Assembly (NCBI GenBank): GCA_040904825.1
Contig: JBBDSU010000006.1
Location: forward strand, 1-12,636
Reading direction: 5' to 3'
Length of the DNA stretch: 12,636 nt
Source: JBBDSU01 sp040904825
Lineage (GTDB): Bacteria > Actinomycetota > Nitriliruptoria > Nitriliruptorales > Nitriliruptoraceae
In this document: piece by piece, positions 1 through 7,900 of the stretch
Position numbering within the stretch: position 1 is the first letter of the stretch
Layout: each line of letters starts with the position of its first letter
The notes under the pieces: generated by a model
What the model was told of the DNA's origin: nothing
Seen by the model: the letters and a program-made list of their open reading frames with translations, nothing else
The model's database searches: none
Translations under genes and position numbers: made by a program

Positions 1-1544
1 ATCTGTTCCAGGGTCAGGTCGGGATGGTCGGCTGCGATGCGCTCGGCGACCCAGGCGGTACGGAACAGTGCTAGAGGTGAACCGTCTGCCCGGCGGTAGA
101 CGCTGACGTCGCGCAGGGTCGCGAGCTTGTCTGCTGAGGCTTCATCGGTACCGCGGGCGTCGGCGAATGGCGCTGATCTGGTCCGCATCGGTGCGCCGAA
201 CTCGTGCTCCATTCGCCATCCGGCGACGTCGAACTGCAATTGCCCGACCGCTGCCAGCAGAGGTTCCTGGTCGCCGAAGTCGGGGTGCCGCAGTACCTGA
301 ATCACGCCCTCTTGATCGAGTTGCTCCAGTCCGCGCCGGAACTGCTTGACCTTCGAGCGGTCGACGGGGCTGGCGATGGTGAAGCGCTCCGGGGTGAAGG
401 TCGGTGCCGGTGGAAACTCGACGAATGCTCCGTCGTAGAGGGTGTCGCCGATGCGCAGGTCGGTCGCGTTGACGAGGCCGACAATGTCGCCGGGAAACGC
501 TTCGTCGACTGTTTGGCGGTCGCGGCCGAAGACTTGGTGGGCGTATTTGGCCGTCACCTTCCTGCCGGTGCGGGCACAGGTGAGCGTGGTACCGCGCTCA
601 AAGCGACCCGAACACACGCGCACGAACGCGAGGCGATCGCGATGCCGAGGGTCCAGGTTCGCCTGCACCTTGAACACGAAGCCGGAGAAGTCGGCGTCCA
701 CTGCTCGGGGATTGCCATCAACGTCAAGCCGGGCTGACGGTGGCGGCGCCAATTCAACAACGGCATCGAGCAGCAGCCGGACGCCGAAACTCCCCAATGC
801 CGAGCCGAAGAACACCGGGGTCGCACTGCCGTCGAGAAACCGACCGGCGTCCAGGTCCTTGCTGAGCGCGGTCAGAAGATCGAGCTCTTCGGCGGCCGCT
901 TCGTCGGCGCCCTTTGCGGTGCCAGCGTTCCACGGCACAGTGTCGTCGTCGCCAATGGCGCCCGCACCTGGCCGATAACGGTGGAGCACCGATGCCCGCC
1001 GGTCCACGACGCCGACGAGCTTTCCATTGTCCATCACGGGCCACGTCACCGGGTGGGCATCGATACCGAGGGCGCGCTCGAGGTCATCAAGGATTGCGAG
1101 CGTCTCCGGCACGGGTCGGTCCATCTTGTTGACGAAAGTGATGACCGGCGTTCCGCGCCGCTGGCACACGGCAAAGAGCTTCTCAGTCTGTGGCTCCACG
1201 CCTCGGGCAGCGTCGATGACCATTACCGCAGCATCAACACCGGACAGGACCCGATAGGTGTCCTCGGAGAAGTCGTGGTGACCGGGAGTGTCAAGAAGAT
1301 TGAGCACGTGCCCGCCATGCTCGAAGCGCATGACAGCAGAGCTGACGGAGATTCCCCGCTTCTGTTCCAGTTCAAGCCAGTCCGACGCCGTGGCCCGCTC
1401 GGCCTTGCGGCTCTGGACTGCACCAGCTTGCTGAATCGCGCCGCTGGACAGCAGGAACTTCTCCGTCAACGTTGTCTTCCCAGCATCTGGGTGGGAGATG
1501 ATTGCGAACGTGCGGCGCAACTGGGCCTGCTGTGCACAGTCCAC
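1..1544 (-). CDS. prfC: Peptide chain release factor 3 (RF3), C-terminus cut by window edge
   Basis: This is a translational GTPase that recycles RF1/RF2 from the ribosome after peptide release, acting in the cytosol. Reading the minus strand from GTG at 1544 gives 514 codons before the edge; RF3 is usually about 525-530 residues, so only some 15 are missing. GTPase motifs are intact: P-loop HPDAGKTT (residues 18-25), switch I RGISVSSAV (63-71), DTPGHHDF (85-92) and NKMDR (139-143). The RF3-type insertion with SDWLELEQKRGIS separates it from EF-G, and the later part (KVQANLDPRHRDR, DIVGLVNATDLRIGDTL, QLQFDVAEWRM) matches RF3 domains II and III. The GTG start is supported by an AAGGAG ribosome site 7 nt upstream and by the immediate start of the G domain. 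It lies 89 bp downstream of a response-regulator gene on the same strand, which is probably only a chance neighbour. Confidence 0.96.
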   Translation of the reverse strand, partial: MDCAQQAQLRRTFAIISHPDAGKTTLTEKFLLSSGAIQQAGAVQSRKAERATASDWLELEQKRGISVSSAVMRFEHGGHVLNLLDTPGHHDFSEDTYRVLSGVDAAVMVIDAARGVEPQTEKLFAVCQRRGTPVITFVNKMDRPVPETLAILDDLERALGIDAHPVTWPVMDNGKLVGVVDRRASVLHRYRPGAGAIGDDDTVPWNAGTAKGADEAAAEELDLLTALSKDLDAGRFLDGSATPVFFGSALGSFGVRLLLDAVVELAPPPSARLDVDGNPRAVDADFSGFVFKVQANLDPRHRDRLAFVRVCSGRFERGTTLTCARTGRKVTAKYAHQVFGRDRQTVDEAFPGDIVGLVNATDLRIGDTLYDGAFVEFPPAPTFTPERFTIASPVDRSKVKQFRRGLEQLDQEGVIQVLRHPDFGDQEPLLAAVGQLQFDVAGWRMEHEFGAPMRTRSAPFADARGTDEASADKLATLRDVSVYRRADGSPLALFRTAWVAERIAADHPDLTLEQ

Positions 1545-1551
1545 GTACCAA

Positions 1552-1557
1552 CTCCTT
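1552..1557 (-). promoter_or_regulatory. Ribosome binding site of prfC
   Basis: AAGGAG on the minus strand, with 7 nt between it and the GTG at 1544-1542. It fixes the prfC start at a GTG codon. Confidence 0.8.
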
Positions 1558-1633
1558 GCAAGAAGAAAATGACGAGATCGCTCAAGCTGTCGATATTGTC
1601 AGGGTAGAGGGCGAACGCGCGATGCTTTGTCGT

Positions 1634-2341
1634 TCAGTCGAGATCAAGCACTCCGGCACGGACGGCTTCAACCACGGCATGGGTCCGGGAGGTGACGTCC
1701 AACTTCTTGCGCACGTTGGCGAGATGGTTCTTGACCGTGTCGGTGGTGATGCCCAAGGCAACAGCGATCTGCCCGTTTGTCTCGCCACGCGCGACATGCT
1801 TCAGAATCGTCAGTTCGCGGACCGTCAGACTGGCCGCTCTACGACGGTCGACACCCGGGCGCCGATTATCGTCGCTGTAGGCCGACTCGTCGATGGTGCT
1901 GGCGTCTGTTCCCGCAGCCATCAGGTCAATGAGCGTGCTGAAAAGCACGGATGACAGTGCCGGATCGGCATAGCGGACGCCGCCTGCAATCCGGTGGACG
2001 GCAACCGTCAGGGTCGCCGCGGGTGAAGACTTGAGGACATAGCCGTCGACTTGATGGCGGGCTGCTGCGATGAGGTCGGAATCTCGACGGTTCGCAGTCA
2101 GCAAGGCGACGCGGCACTGGCCGAGCTTCGCGAGTTGATCGACGATCTCAAGACCGGAAATGTCCGGTAGTGACGTATCGACGAGCACAACGTCAGGGTG
2201 GGTCGCAGCGATCGCTGCCAGTGCAGCCGATCCTGTGTCGACGTCAGCAACGACGTCGATGCCGTCAGCCTCGAGGACGGCACGAAGCCCGTGGCGGAAC
2301 AGCGTGTCCGCGTCCGCAATGACGACCCGGCACTCATCCAC
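1634..2341 (-). CDS. NarL/LuxR-family response regulator
   Basis: This is a two-component response regulator of about 235 residues, predicted to bind DNA when phosphorylated. The N-terminal receiver has acidic residues D10 and D12, the phospho-acceptor D55 in DVVLVDTSLPDISG, a threonine in ALLTANRR and the conserved lysine in GYVLKSSP. After a linker of about 50 residues comes a LuxR-type helix-turn-helix (LTVRELTILKHVARGETNGQ, then DTVKNHLANVRKKLDV). The GTG at 2341 is preferred because an AAAAGG site lies 7 nt upstream and the protein then begins right at the first receiver strand. A GTG at 2383 in the same frame would add 14 residues but has no visible ribosome site. The gene is divergent from the histidine kinase at 2483, so that kinase may be its partner, or it may be an orphan regulator controlling the plus-strand unit. 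The target genes are not shown by the sequence. Confidence 0.92.
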   Translation of the reverse strand: MDECRVVIADADTLFRHGLRAVLEADGIDVVADVDTGSAALAAIAATHPDVVLVDTSLPDISGLEIVDQLAKLGQCRVALLTANRRDSDLIAAARHQVDGYVLKSSPAATLTVAVHRIAGGVRYADPALSSVLFSTLIDLMAAGTDASTIDESAYSDDNRRPGVDRRRAASLTVRELTILKHVARGETNGQIAVALGITTDTVKNHLANVRKKLDVTSRTHAVVEAVRAGVLDLD

Positions 2342-2348
2342 AGTGATG

Positions 2349-2354
2349 CCTTTT
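2349..2354 (-). promoter_or_regulatory. Ribosome binding site choosing the response-regulator start
   Basis: AAAAGG on the minus strand, 7 nt before the GTG at 2341. The alternative in-frame GTG at 2383 has no such site, so this motif decides the start. Confidence 0.5.
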
Positions 2355-2382
2355 GGGGGCTTGATCGCAACGTCACCGGCCA

Positions 2383-2418
2383 CCGTAGTGGGACGTACGT
2401 CGCTCGCGTCCGTAGTGG
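2383..2418. repeat. 9-bp direct repeat flanking a 10-bp palindrome
   Basis: CCGTAGTGG occurs at 2383-2391 and again at 2410-2418. GACGTACGTC at 2392-2401 directly follows the first copy and is fully self-complementary. All three elements sit in the divergent gap, which makes a protein-binding role more likely than chance, but no known operator consensus is matched. Confidence 0.4.
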
Positions 2419-2471
2419 CAGGGGCTGGCGGCCGTGAGCGGCTACCGTCGCCACCGTCCCGAGTTGCCGTT

Positions 2472-2475
2472 GAGG
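2472..2475 (+). promoter_or_regulatory. Ribosome binding site of the histidine kinase
   Basis: GAGG lies 7 nt upstream of GTG 2483. A second GTG follows directly at 2486 with less favourable spacing, so 2483 is preferred. Confidence 0.5.
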
Positions 2476-2482
2476 ATCAGTC

Positions 2483-3682
2483 GTGGTGTCCGAGTCCGAC
2501 GATCTGCAGGCGAGTAGTGCGGCGCCACCGCAGCGTCCGCCTGCCGCGATTCATGGCTGGCTCGATGCGTTGCGCGAAGAGCTTGGTGCTGGCAGGTGGG
2601 CAGTCGGATTGCGAGAAGGGTCCGTCTGGAACGTGCTGTCGACTGAACCGACGCTTTATGACGCGTTGATTTCGCAGTTGTTGTCTGAATACGGCGGCGG
2701 TTCGACTGGTTACGCGGCCTTATTTGAGATGGGAGACCTCGGAGATGTTGGTGAGCGGTTGCGCGCGGCCGGAGTGGAGCGCCTGTTGGTCGTACCGGGT
2801 GGGCCTGACGCACGGATTGTCCTCGATGCCCCCGATATCAACGCTGCCCAGAAGTTCGTCGCTGCCCGCACGGGTCTCGGGACAAGTTTCGACCTGTCGG
2901 AGGCCCTGCAGGCTGAACGGCTGGCTGCTGATCTTGTGGCGCTGTCGAACTGGTGGCCTGAAGGCGGCGATGGGCCGCCTGCGACGTTGACGATGGAAGG
3001 CACGTTGCTTGCGGGCAGGATCGCGGCAGCAGCAGATTCGGTGGCCGGAAGTGTGGTGGAATCACGCCGGACCGCACTCCTTCGAGAACGTGCCAGGATT
3101 GCTTCGGTCATTCATGAGGGCATCACCCAGGAGTTGACCAACGTGTCGATCCAACTTGAGGTGCTCAAGCACGTCGCCGAAGAACCCGAGACGATCCGTG
3201 ACATGGTCGGGTCGAGCCGTCAAGCCGTGCTGCAGGCGTTGGAGTCCCTGCGTACGGTGATTTTCGATTTGACGCCGCCAGATGAAGAGTGGACAGATCT
3301 GGTCACCGGACTGTCAGGGTTCGTGGTTGATTTCGGGGCCCAGTGGGGTATCGACGTCGGTCTGGCTATCAGCGGCGAACCTCGAGATCTTGACATCGAG
3401 GTGGTCTCGATGGCGTTCGCGTTCGTCCAAGAAGCGCTGACCAACGTTCGACGTCATGCCGACACCGACCATGCTGAGGTGTCGTTGACGTTCACCCCTC
3501 AGCGACTTCACCTCGAAGTGCGGGACGACGGTCGCGGTATCCAGGAGCCTGCGGATGACGAGTTGCGGCTCCATCAAGGCTTGAAGATCGTTGAATCCAG
3601 AGTGCGACTGCTTGACGGCAAGTTCGTGATCTCGTCGGAACCCGGCGAAGGCACCAGCGTGCGGTTGGAGGTGCCGGCGTGA
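2483..3682 (+). CDS. Soluble NarL-family sensor histidine kinase
   Basis: A 399-residue histidine kinase of the HisKA_3 (NarX/DesK-like) type, which should autophosphorylate on a histidine and pass phosphate to a NarL-type regulator. The dimerisation/phosphoacceptor helix is ERARIASVIHEGITQELTN with H211. The residue after it is glutamate (HE) where the family usually has aspartate (HD). The ATPase domain shows the N-box EALTNVRRH (E317, N321), the D-box DDGRGI (348-353) and a final glycine box EPGEGTSVRLEV near residues 385-396. No membrane segment or signal peptide is visible, so the signal is probably cytosolic. Residues about 20-135 form an unassigned sensor region whose strand/helix pattern is GAF-like, though I cannot confirm this. 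The next gene, 24 bp downstream, is a response regulator and the natural partner. Confidence 0.93.
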   Translation: MVSESDDLQASSAAPPQRPPAAIHGWLDALREELGAGRWAVGLREGSVWNVLSTEPTLYDALISQLLSEYGGGSTGYAALFEMGDLGDVGERLRAAGVERLLVVPGGPDARIVLDAPDINAAQKFVAARTGLGTSFDLSEALQAERLAADLVALSNWWPEGGDGPPATLTMEGTLLAGRIAAAADSVAGSVVESRRTALLRERARIASVIHEGITQELTNVSIQLEVLKHVAEEPETIRDMVGSSRQAVLQALESLRTVIFDLTPPDEEWTDLVTGLSGFVVDFGAQWGIDVGLAISGEPRDLDIEVVSMAFAFVQEALTNVRRHADTDHAEVSLTFTPQRLHLEVRDDGRGIQEPADDELRLHQGLKIVESRVRLLDGKFVISSEPGEGTSVRLEVPA

Positions 3683-3706
3683 CCGCTGTGCGGCACGGGT
3701 TCCGGG

Positions 3707-4405
3707 ATGGGCGACGAGATGGTTGATCAACCGGTGGACACGGCTGGTTCCGTCGGTGGTTCCGGCGCCGAGGGGGCAACGATCCGCGTGTTGCTCGTCG
3801 ACGACCACGAGGTCGTGCGCAAGGGACTTCGCCTGCTGCTGGAAACAACACTCGGCTATCAGGTGTCTGAAGCGTCCGGCGCGGTTCCGGCGCTGGCCGC
3901 GATCGATGCCCAGTTGCCCGATGTGGTCCTGCTCGACGCACGCATGCCCGAGCACGACGGCATCTGGGCTCTCCAACAGATCCGTCAACGGCATGGTGAA
4001 CTGCCGGTCATCATGCTGTCGACCTACGATTCGAGTGACTACGTCGACGGGGCACTGGAGCATGGTGCAGACGGCTACCTGCTCAAGGATGCGAGCAGTC
4101 AGCAACTGAGCGAAGCGATCGCCACTGCCATCTCCCGACGGGGGCTGTACCTGCATCCGCAGGTGGCCCGGCGACTTGTTGGTCGCCAGTCTCGAGTGGG
4201 TGGATCTGCTGACTTGTCGGAACGCGAGCGGGCTGTCCTTGATGCGCTCGTGGCGGGGGCAGGCACCGATGAGATGGCGGCGCAGTTGTATATGGCGCCC
4301 AAGACCGTCAAAGCGCACCTGACCTCCATCTTCAGGAAGCTCGGTGTCGCCAACCGCACTCAGGCTGTGGCTAAGGCCCTGCGTGAAGGGCTCGTCGACG
4401 ACTAA
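3707..4405 (+). CDS. NarL/LuxR-family response regulator, likely partner of the kinase
   Basis: This is a 232-residue two-component regulator. The receiver begins near residue 26 (IRVLLVDDHEVVRKGL) with the acidic pair D32-D33, phospho-acceptor D77 in DVVLLDARMPEHDG, serine in IMLSTYD and lysine in YLLKDAS, so the phosphorylation site is complete. The C-terminal LuxR-type helix-turn-helix is LSERERAVLDALVAG followed by MAPKTVKAHLTSIFRKLGV. It follows the histidine kinase after 24 bp, the usual arrangement of a cognate pair. The first about 24 residues are an unconserved Gly/Val/Asp-rich tail. ATG 3707 and ATG 3719 are both possible starts and neither has a strong ribosome site; the longer is given. 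A hairpin follows the stop codon, so the kinase-regulator pair may be partly insulated from the genes downstream. Confidence 0.93.
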   Translation: MGDEMVDQPVDTAGSVGGSGAEGATIRVLLVDDHEVVRKGLRLLLETTLGYQVSEASGAVPALAAIDAQLPDVVLLDARMPEHDGIWALQQIRQRHGELPVIMLSTYDSSDYVDGALEHGADGYLLKDASSQQLSEAIATAISRRGLYLHPQVARRLVGRQSRVGGSADLSERERAVLDALVAGAGTDEMAAQLYMAPKTVKAHLTSIFRKLGVANRTQAVAKALREGLVDD

Positions 4406-4429
4406 GGCTGACGACGACGCAACGCCCTC

Positions 4430-4453
4430 GTCGTAGCCCGTTTGGGCTACGAC
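4430..4453 (+). terminator. Strong hairpin after the response regulator, terminator or attenuator-like
   Basis: GTCGTAGCCC (4430-4439), a 4-nt loop GTTT, then GGGCTACGAC (4444-4453) make a perfect 10-bp stem 24 nt after the regulator stop codon. No run of T follows, so it is not a classical intrinsic terminator; high-GC bacteria often use such hairpins without a U-tract. A partly competing sequence, GGCTGACGAC (4406-4415), lies just after the stop codon and could pair with the left arm. Confidence 0.5.
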
Positions 4454-4519
4454 CTCGGTCGGCCAGGTTTGCGACCTGTGCCTGATGGTTGCGCCACGTC
4501 CGGCAATACCGTGGTGCTC

Positions 4520-4945
4520 ATGGCCGAGACCCGTGGCGTGACCGTGGTGCTCGCCGACCCTGTGGGGGTCGCGCGGGCTGCTTTGCGGCGTCTGGTCGAA
4601 GCCACCTGGGGGTGGACGGTGGTGGCCGAAGCGTCGGATGGCTTCGACGCAGTACGAGCGGCCCGAACCGAACGTCCCGATGTCCTGCTCGTCGATGCGG
4701 CGATCGGCGGGATTGGGGTGAGCGATATCCGGCGCACGCTCGCAGACACCTCGACGTTGGTTGTGGCACTCCTTGAGCGCCCCGAGCAGCATGCTGGCCA
4801 GCAGGGTCCGTCGGCACTCAAGAGCGTTCCGTCTGAAGCCTTGCAGAGCTTGATCATGGGCCACCTGCGTCGTCGCTGGATGGAAGCTGCCGAACTGTCG
4901 CCTGATCCAGCTGACGTTCCCAGCGCAGCGACGGTGTCATCGTGA
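4520..4945 (+). CDS. Stand-alone degenerate receiver-domain protein
   Basis: A 141-residue protein that aligns by eye with a CheY/NarL receiver over residues 6-120 and has no DNA-binding domain. The putative phospho-acceptor D59 is kept in PDVLLVDAAIGGIG. The acidic pair is reduced to D13 (LADPVG), the usual Thr/Ser after strand 4 is absent (LVVALLERPE), and the strand 5 region is short, with a lysine in ALKSVPSEAL. It may be a phosphorylation-independent adaptor or a phosphate sink. ATG 4520 is preferred because the receiver starts right after it; GTG 4511 is a 3-codon longer option, and an ORF reaching back to 4442 would run into the hairpin. No clear ribosome site is visible. The stop overlaps the GTG start of the HEAT protein (GTGA), so the two are probably translationally coupled, which suggests that they function together. 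Confidence 0.8.
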   Translation: MAETRGVTVVLADPVGVARAALRRLVEATWGWTVVAEASDGFDAVRAARTERPDVLLVDAAIGGIGVSDIRRTLADTSTLVVALLERPEQHAGQQGPSALKSVPSEALQSLIMGHLRRRWMEAAELSPDPADVPSAATVSS

Positions 4946-7900
4946 GCAATCAACGAGGGTTGCTCGACGCGTTGCTGGGTGTGGCCTACGAAGACACGCC
5001 GGAAGGCGACCGTGCTGCGCGGCTCGAAGAGCAGCCGCGAGCCACCAAGAGTGCTCGGGGTACCAGCATTCCCATGTCGAACGTGGGTCTGTTGGGTGGA
5101 CTCCTTGGGCTGCTGGAAGAAGAGCAAGAGCAGCAGGTCACCCCAATTCGGCGCAAGAAAGATGACGAAGGCGATGATGCGGCTAGCGAGTCGTTCGCAT
5201 CACCGGGGCCGGATGGGCAGTTGCTGCGCAGTTCCTTGGACGATGATGTCGACCTCGGCCCGTCGTTCGTCTTTGAGACATCGTTGTCGTCGGGATCCGA
5301 TGAGTTGCTGCCGCCACCCTCCCAGGTTGCGCCAGCCGGTGAGACCGAACCTGAACTTCCTCCGCCAGGATCGACACAACCCCTGCCACCGCCCGGTGCG
5401 ATCGCTCCACCACCGAGTGCGGGTTCGACTGCGACTCGTCCGCCCGCGCAGGCACCTGCATCTCCGGTTGCGCTCGTGCCCCCTGCTCCGATGGTGCCCG
5501 ACCCGCCGATGCCGGTTGGTGGCGAGGTCGCCACAGCCCCTGGACGCGTCACCGACGTGCCGCCGCCCCCTGTCCGCGCTGCGACTGTCGAAGTTCCGCC
5601 ACCTCCGATTGACTCGCCATCCGCGCGGTCCGTCGGCGCTCGGCAGACGGCGCAACTAGCCGACGAACTGGCATCGTTCGAGACGGCACGCCGCAGGGAG
5701 GCACTTCGAGGGCTTCTCGGTCACTCGCTGGCTCGCGATACGGCCATGCTGGTCGCACGTTCGCTGGCTGACCCTGACGTCGATGTGCGTCACCTGGCGT
5801 TGCAGGTCCTGGAGCGGGCACCTGAATTGATCCCGGTCACAGCCCTTCAAGGCGTCGTCTACGACTCCGATCCGTCCGTTCGATCGCGTGCCATGGCCTT
5901 GGCGGGCCGCACCGGTGACCCGAAGCTCTTGGCGACGATCGCAGCACGCCTCGCCGACGAGATCGACCGGGCAGTCTTTGCTACCGGCATCGAGGCAATG
6001 GCGTCGCTAGCTCGCACCGGCAACCTGACTGGCGACGATGTCGATGACGTGTGTTGCATTGTCGGGGGCTTGACGACGCGGCAGATTCAGGCGCTTGAAA
6101 GCGACCTCCGCGTGCTGGCGCTGGCGCTGAGGACCGGCGACATCATCGCCCGGTTGGATCGGGACGATGCAAGGGTCCGCGTGGGCGCGGCTGTTCTCGC
6201 GTCAAGCAGCGACATCCCCGATGCGCTGGCTGCGCTGGCACGGCTCGTCGATGACGAGGAGAGTTTGGTTCGGCAGTTGGCGAGTGAGGCGATCACTCGC
6301 AGTCGAGCCGATAGCGACTGGGAAGCCACCGGCGAGCCAGCCGCAGTGCGGTCACAACAGCGTTCGACGAGCGAGTCGGTTGAGTCGGCATTGCTGCCCG
6401 GCCTCATCGACGCGCTGGCTGACCCTCAGAAGGAGATCCGAGCCCAGGCAGCCTCGGCGCTCGCACGCCTGCCGCGTGAGGACGTCACCAACTGGATCTG
6501 GACACGTTCCCGATCAGCTGATGCTGACCTGCTGGCCCGCCTCGTCACGGTCGCGGCAGAACTCGACCTGGCCAGCATCGCGCAACCCATCGCCGATGCG
6601 ATCCTGAGAGTGGCGACGCCGCACTTGCCGGGCGGGCTGGTGGCCGCTGCGGGTAAGTATGCGGCGCTCCAAGACCTGCTGCAAGGGCTCCGTGAGTCCA
6701 GCGATCCTTCTGATCGGATTGCCCACGTGCGGCTAGCCGGGCTGCTCGCTGCGCCGGAGATTGACCCGATTGACCATGCGCTCGACGATTCCCACGCCGA
6801 CGTCCGGCTCGCCGCGGTTGATGTTGCGACTGTCGTCGGCGTCGTCGACCGGCTCGCAGATCGTCTCGGCCAGCTTGTTGAGCACGATGGTTCGTCCAGA
6901 GTGAGGGTGGCGGCGCTCACGGCGCTGCGCGAACTCTCCAGCCACGGGCGTGTTGCTGCAGCGCGCCACGCCCTGCATGAAGGCGACAGTGACCTGCGCA
7001 TGGCCGCCCTGGAACTTCTTGATCCGAACGATGACGCGCAGTTCGCGCTGTTGGCTGGCGCTTTGCGCGATGCCGAAAAGCCTATTGCCGAGCGGGCGGC
7101 AGAAGTGTGCAAGGCGCGACGCTCATCTGATGGTCTCGCCGTCCTGTGGGGCCAGTTGCGCCACGCTGACGGGCATGTCCGCGCGCTTGCGGTGGACATC
7201 CTGTCCGATCTGGCGCCAGAAGCGTTGCGTCGTGTCGCCAGTCAAGCGGTCACGAGCGCCGACGAGACTGAACGGGTCACAGGCCTTATCGCGCTGGCCG
7301 GTCTGCAGGATGGGGGCGGGCTTGCTCAGGTGATCGAGGCGCTAGGGGATCCGGCGCCTGCTGTGAGAATTCAGGCTCTGGAGACGCTTGGTCACCAGAA
7401 CCGCGCATTCCCAGTCGACCCTGTTGTCGGGGCCCTTCGCGATCCAGATGCCGCAGTACGTTGCGTCGCCGTGCGCGTTGCTGCTGCAATCGAGGACGAT
7501 CAACTGTTGCCTCACCTGGTGGCGAGTCTCGACGATCCGTCGTCGGACGTTCGTCGCGCCGGGCGCCAATCCTTGCGCAGCCACCCCTCGCCGAAGTTGG
7601 TGGAGTTGCTCGCCAGAGAACTCGATCACTCTGCCCGTCGATCGGCCGCGGCCGAATTGCTGGCTCGGCGCGGAGGCGCAGCCCTTGACATAGTCGTGCA
7701 GCGTATTGAGGCGGCAGACGACGCCGAGCGTGAGGTCCTTGTTGGTTCGCTGCGCGCCGCAGGGGTTGTGGAGCGGTTGCTGTCGGATCTGTCGGCTGCC
7801 CGCCCTGAACGCCGGGCCGTTGCGATGCGACTGCTGACGATTGTCCGCGACGCATCGGTCGTCGACGCCGTAGCGCAGCGCCTGAGTGATCCGGATCCGT

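Larger units (their letters stand above)
2342..2482. promoter_or_regulatory. Divergent intergenic promoter region with repeat and palindrome
   Basis: This 141-bp gap separates the minus-strand response regulator from the plus-strand histidine kinase, so it should hold promoters for both directions. It carries two exact copies of CCGTAGTGG (2383-2391 and 2410-2418), whose starts are 27 bp apart, and between them the perfect palindrome GACGTACGTC (2392-2401). That arrangement is compatible with an operator, for example for one of the two NarL-type regulators. I see no convincing -35/-10 pair on either strand. If the regulator starts at 2383 instead of 2341, the left end of this region would be coding. 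Confidence 0.5.

Noticed and set aside
204..1607. Plus-strand open frames (204-737, 442-978, 981-1607) opposite prfC
   Set aside because: The minus strand here encodes a complete set of RF3 GTPase motifs; the plus-strand products have no motif.
1545..1633. Promoter or terminator between the response regulator and prfC
   Set aside because: I looked on the minus strand for a -35/-10 pair and for a hairpin and found none that is convincing beyond the prfC ribosome site.
4442..4519. Earlier start for the receiver-only gene at 4442
   Set aside because: It would begin inside the loop of the hairpin at 4430-4453 and adds 26 residues unrelated to a receiver.
3314..4864. 516-codon open frame on the minus strand across the kinase, regulator and receiver genes
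   Set aside because: It is antisense to three genes with clear domains, its product is rich in His/Arg/Gln without any family motif, and long antisense frames are expected in high-GC coding DNA.
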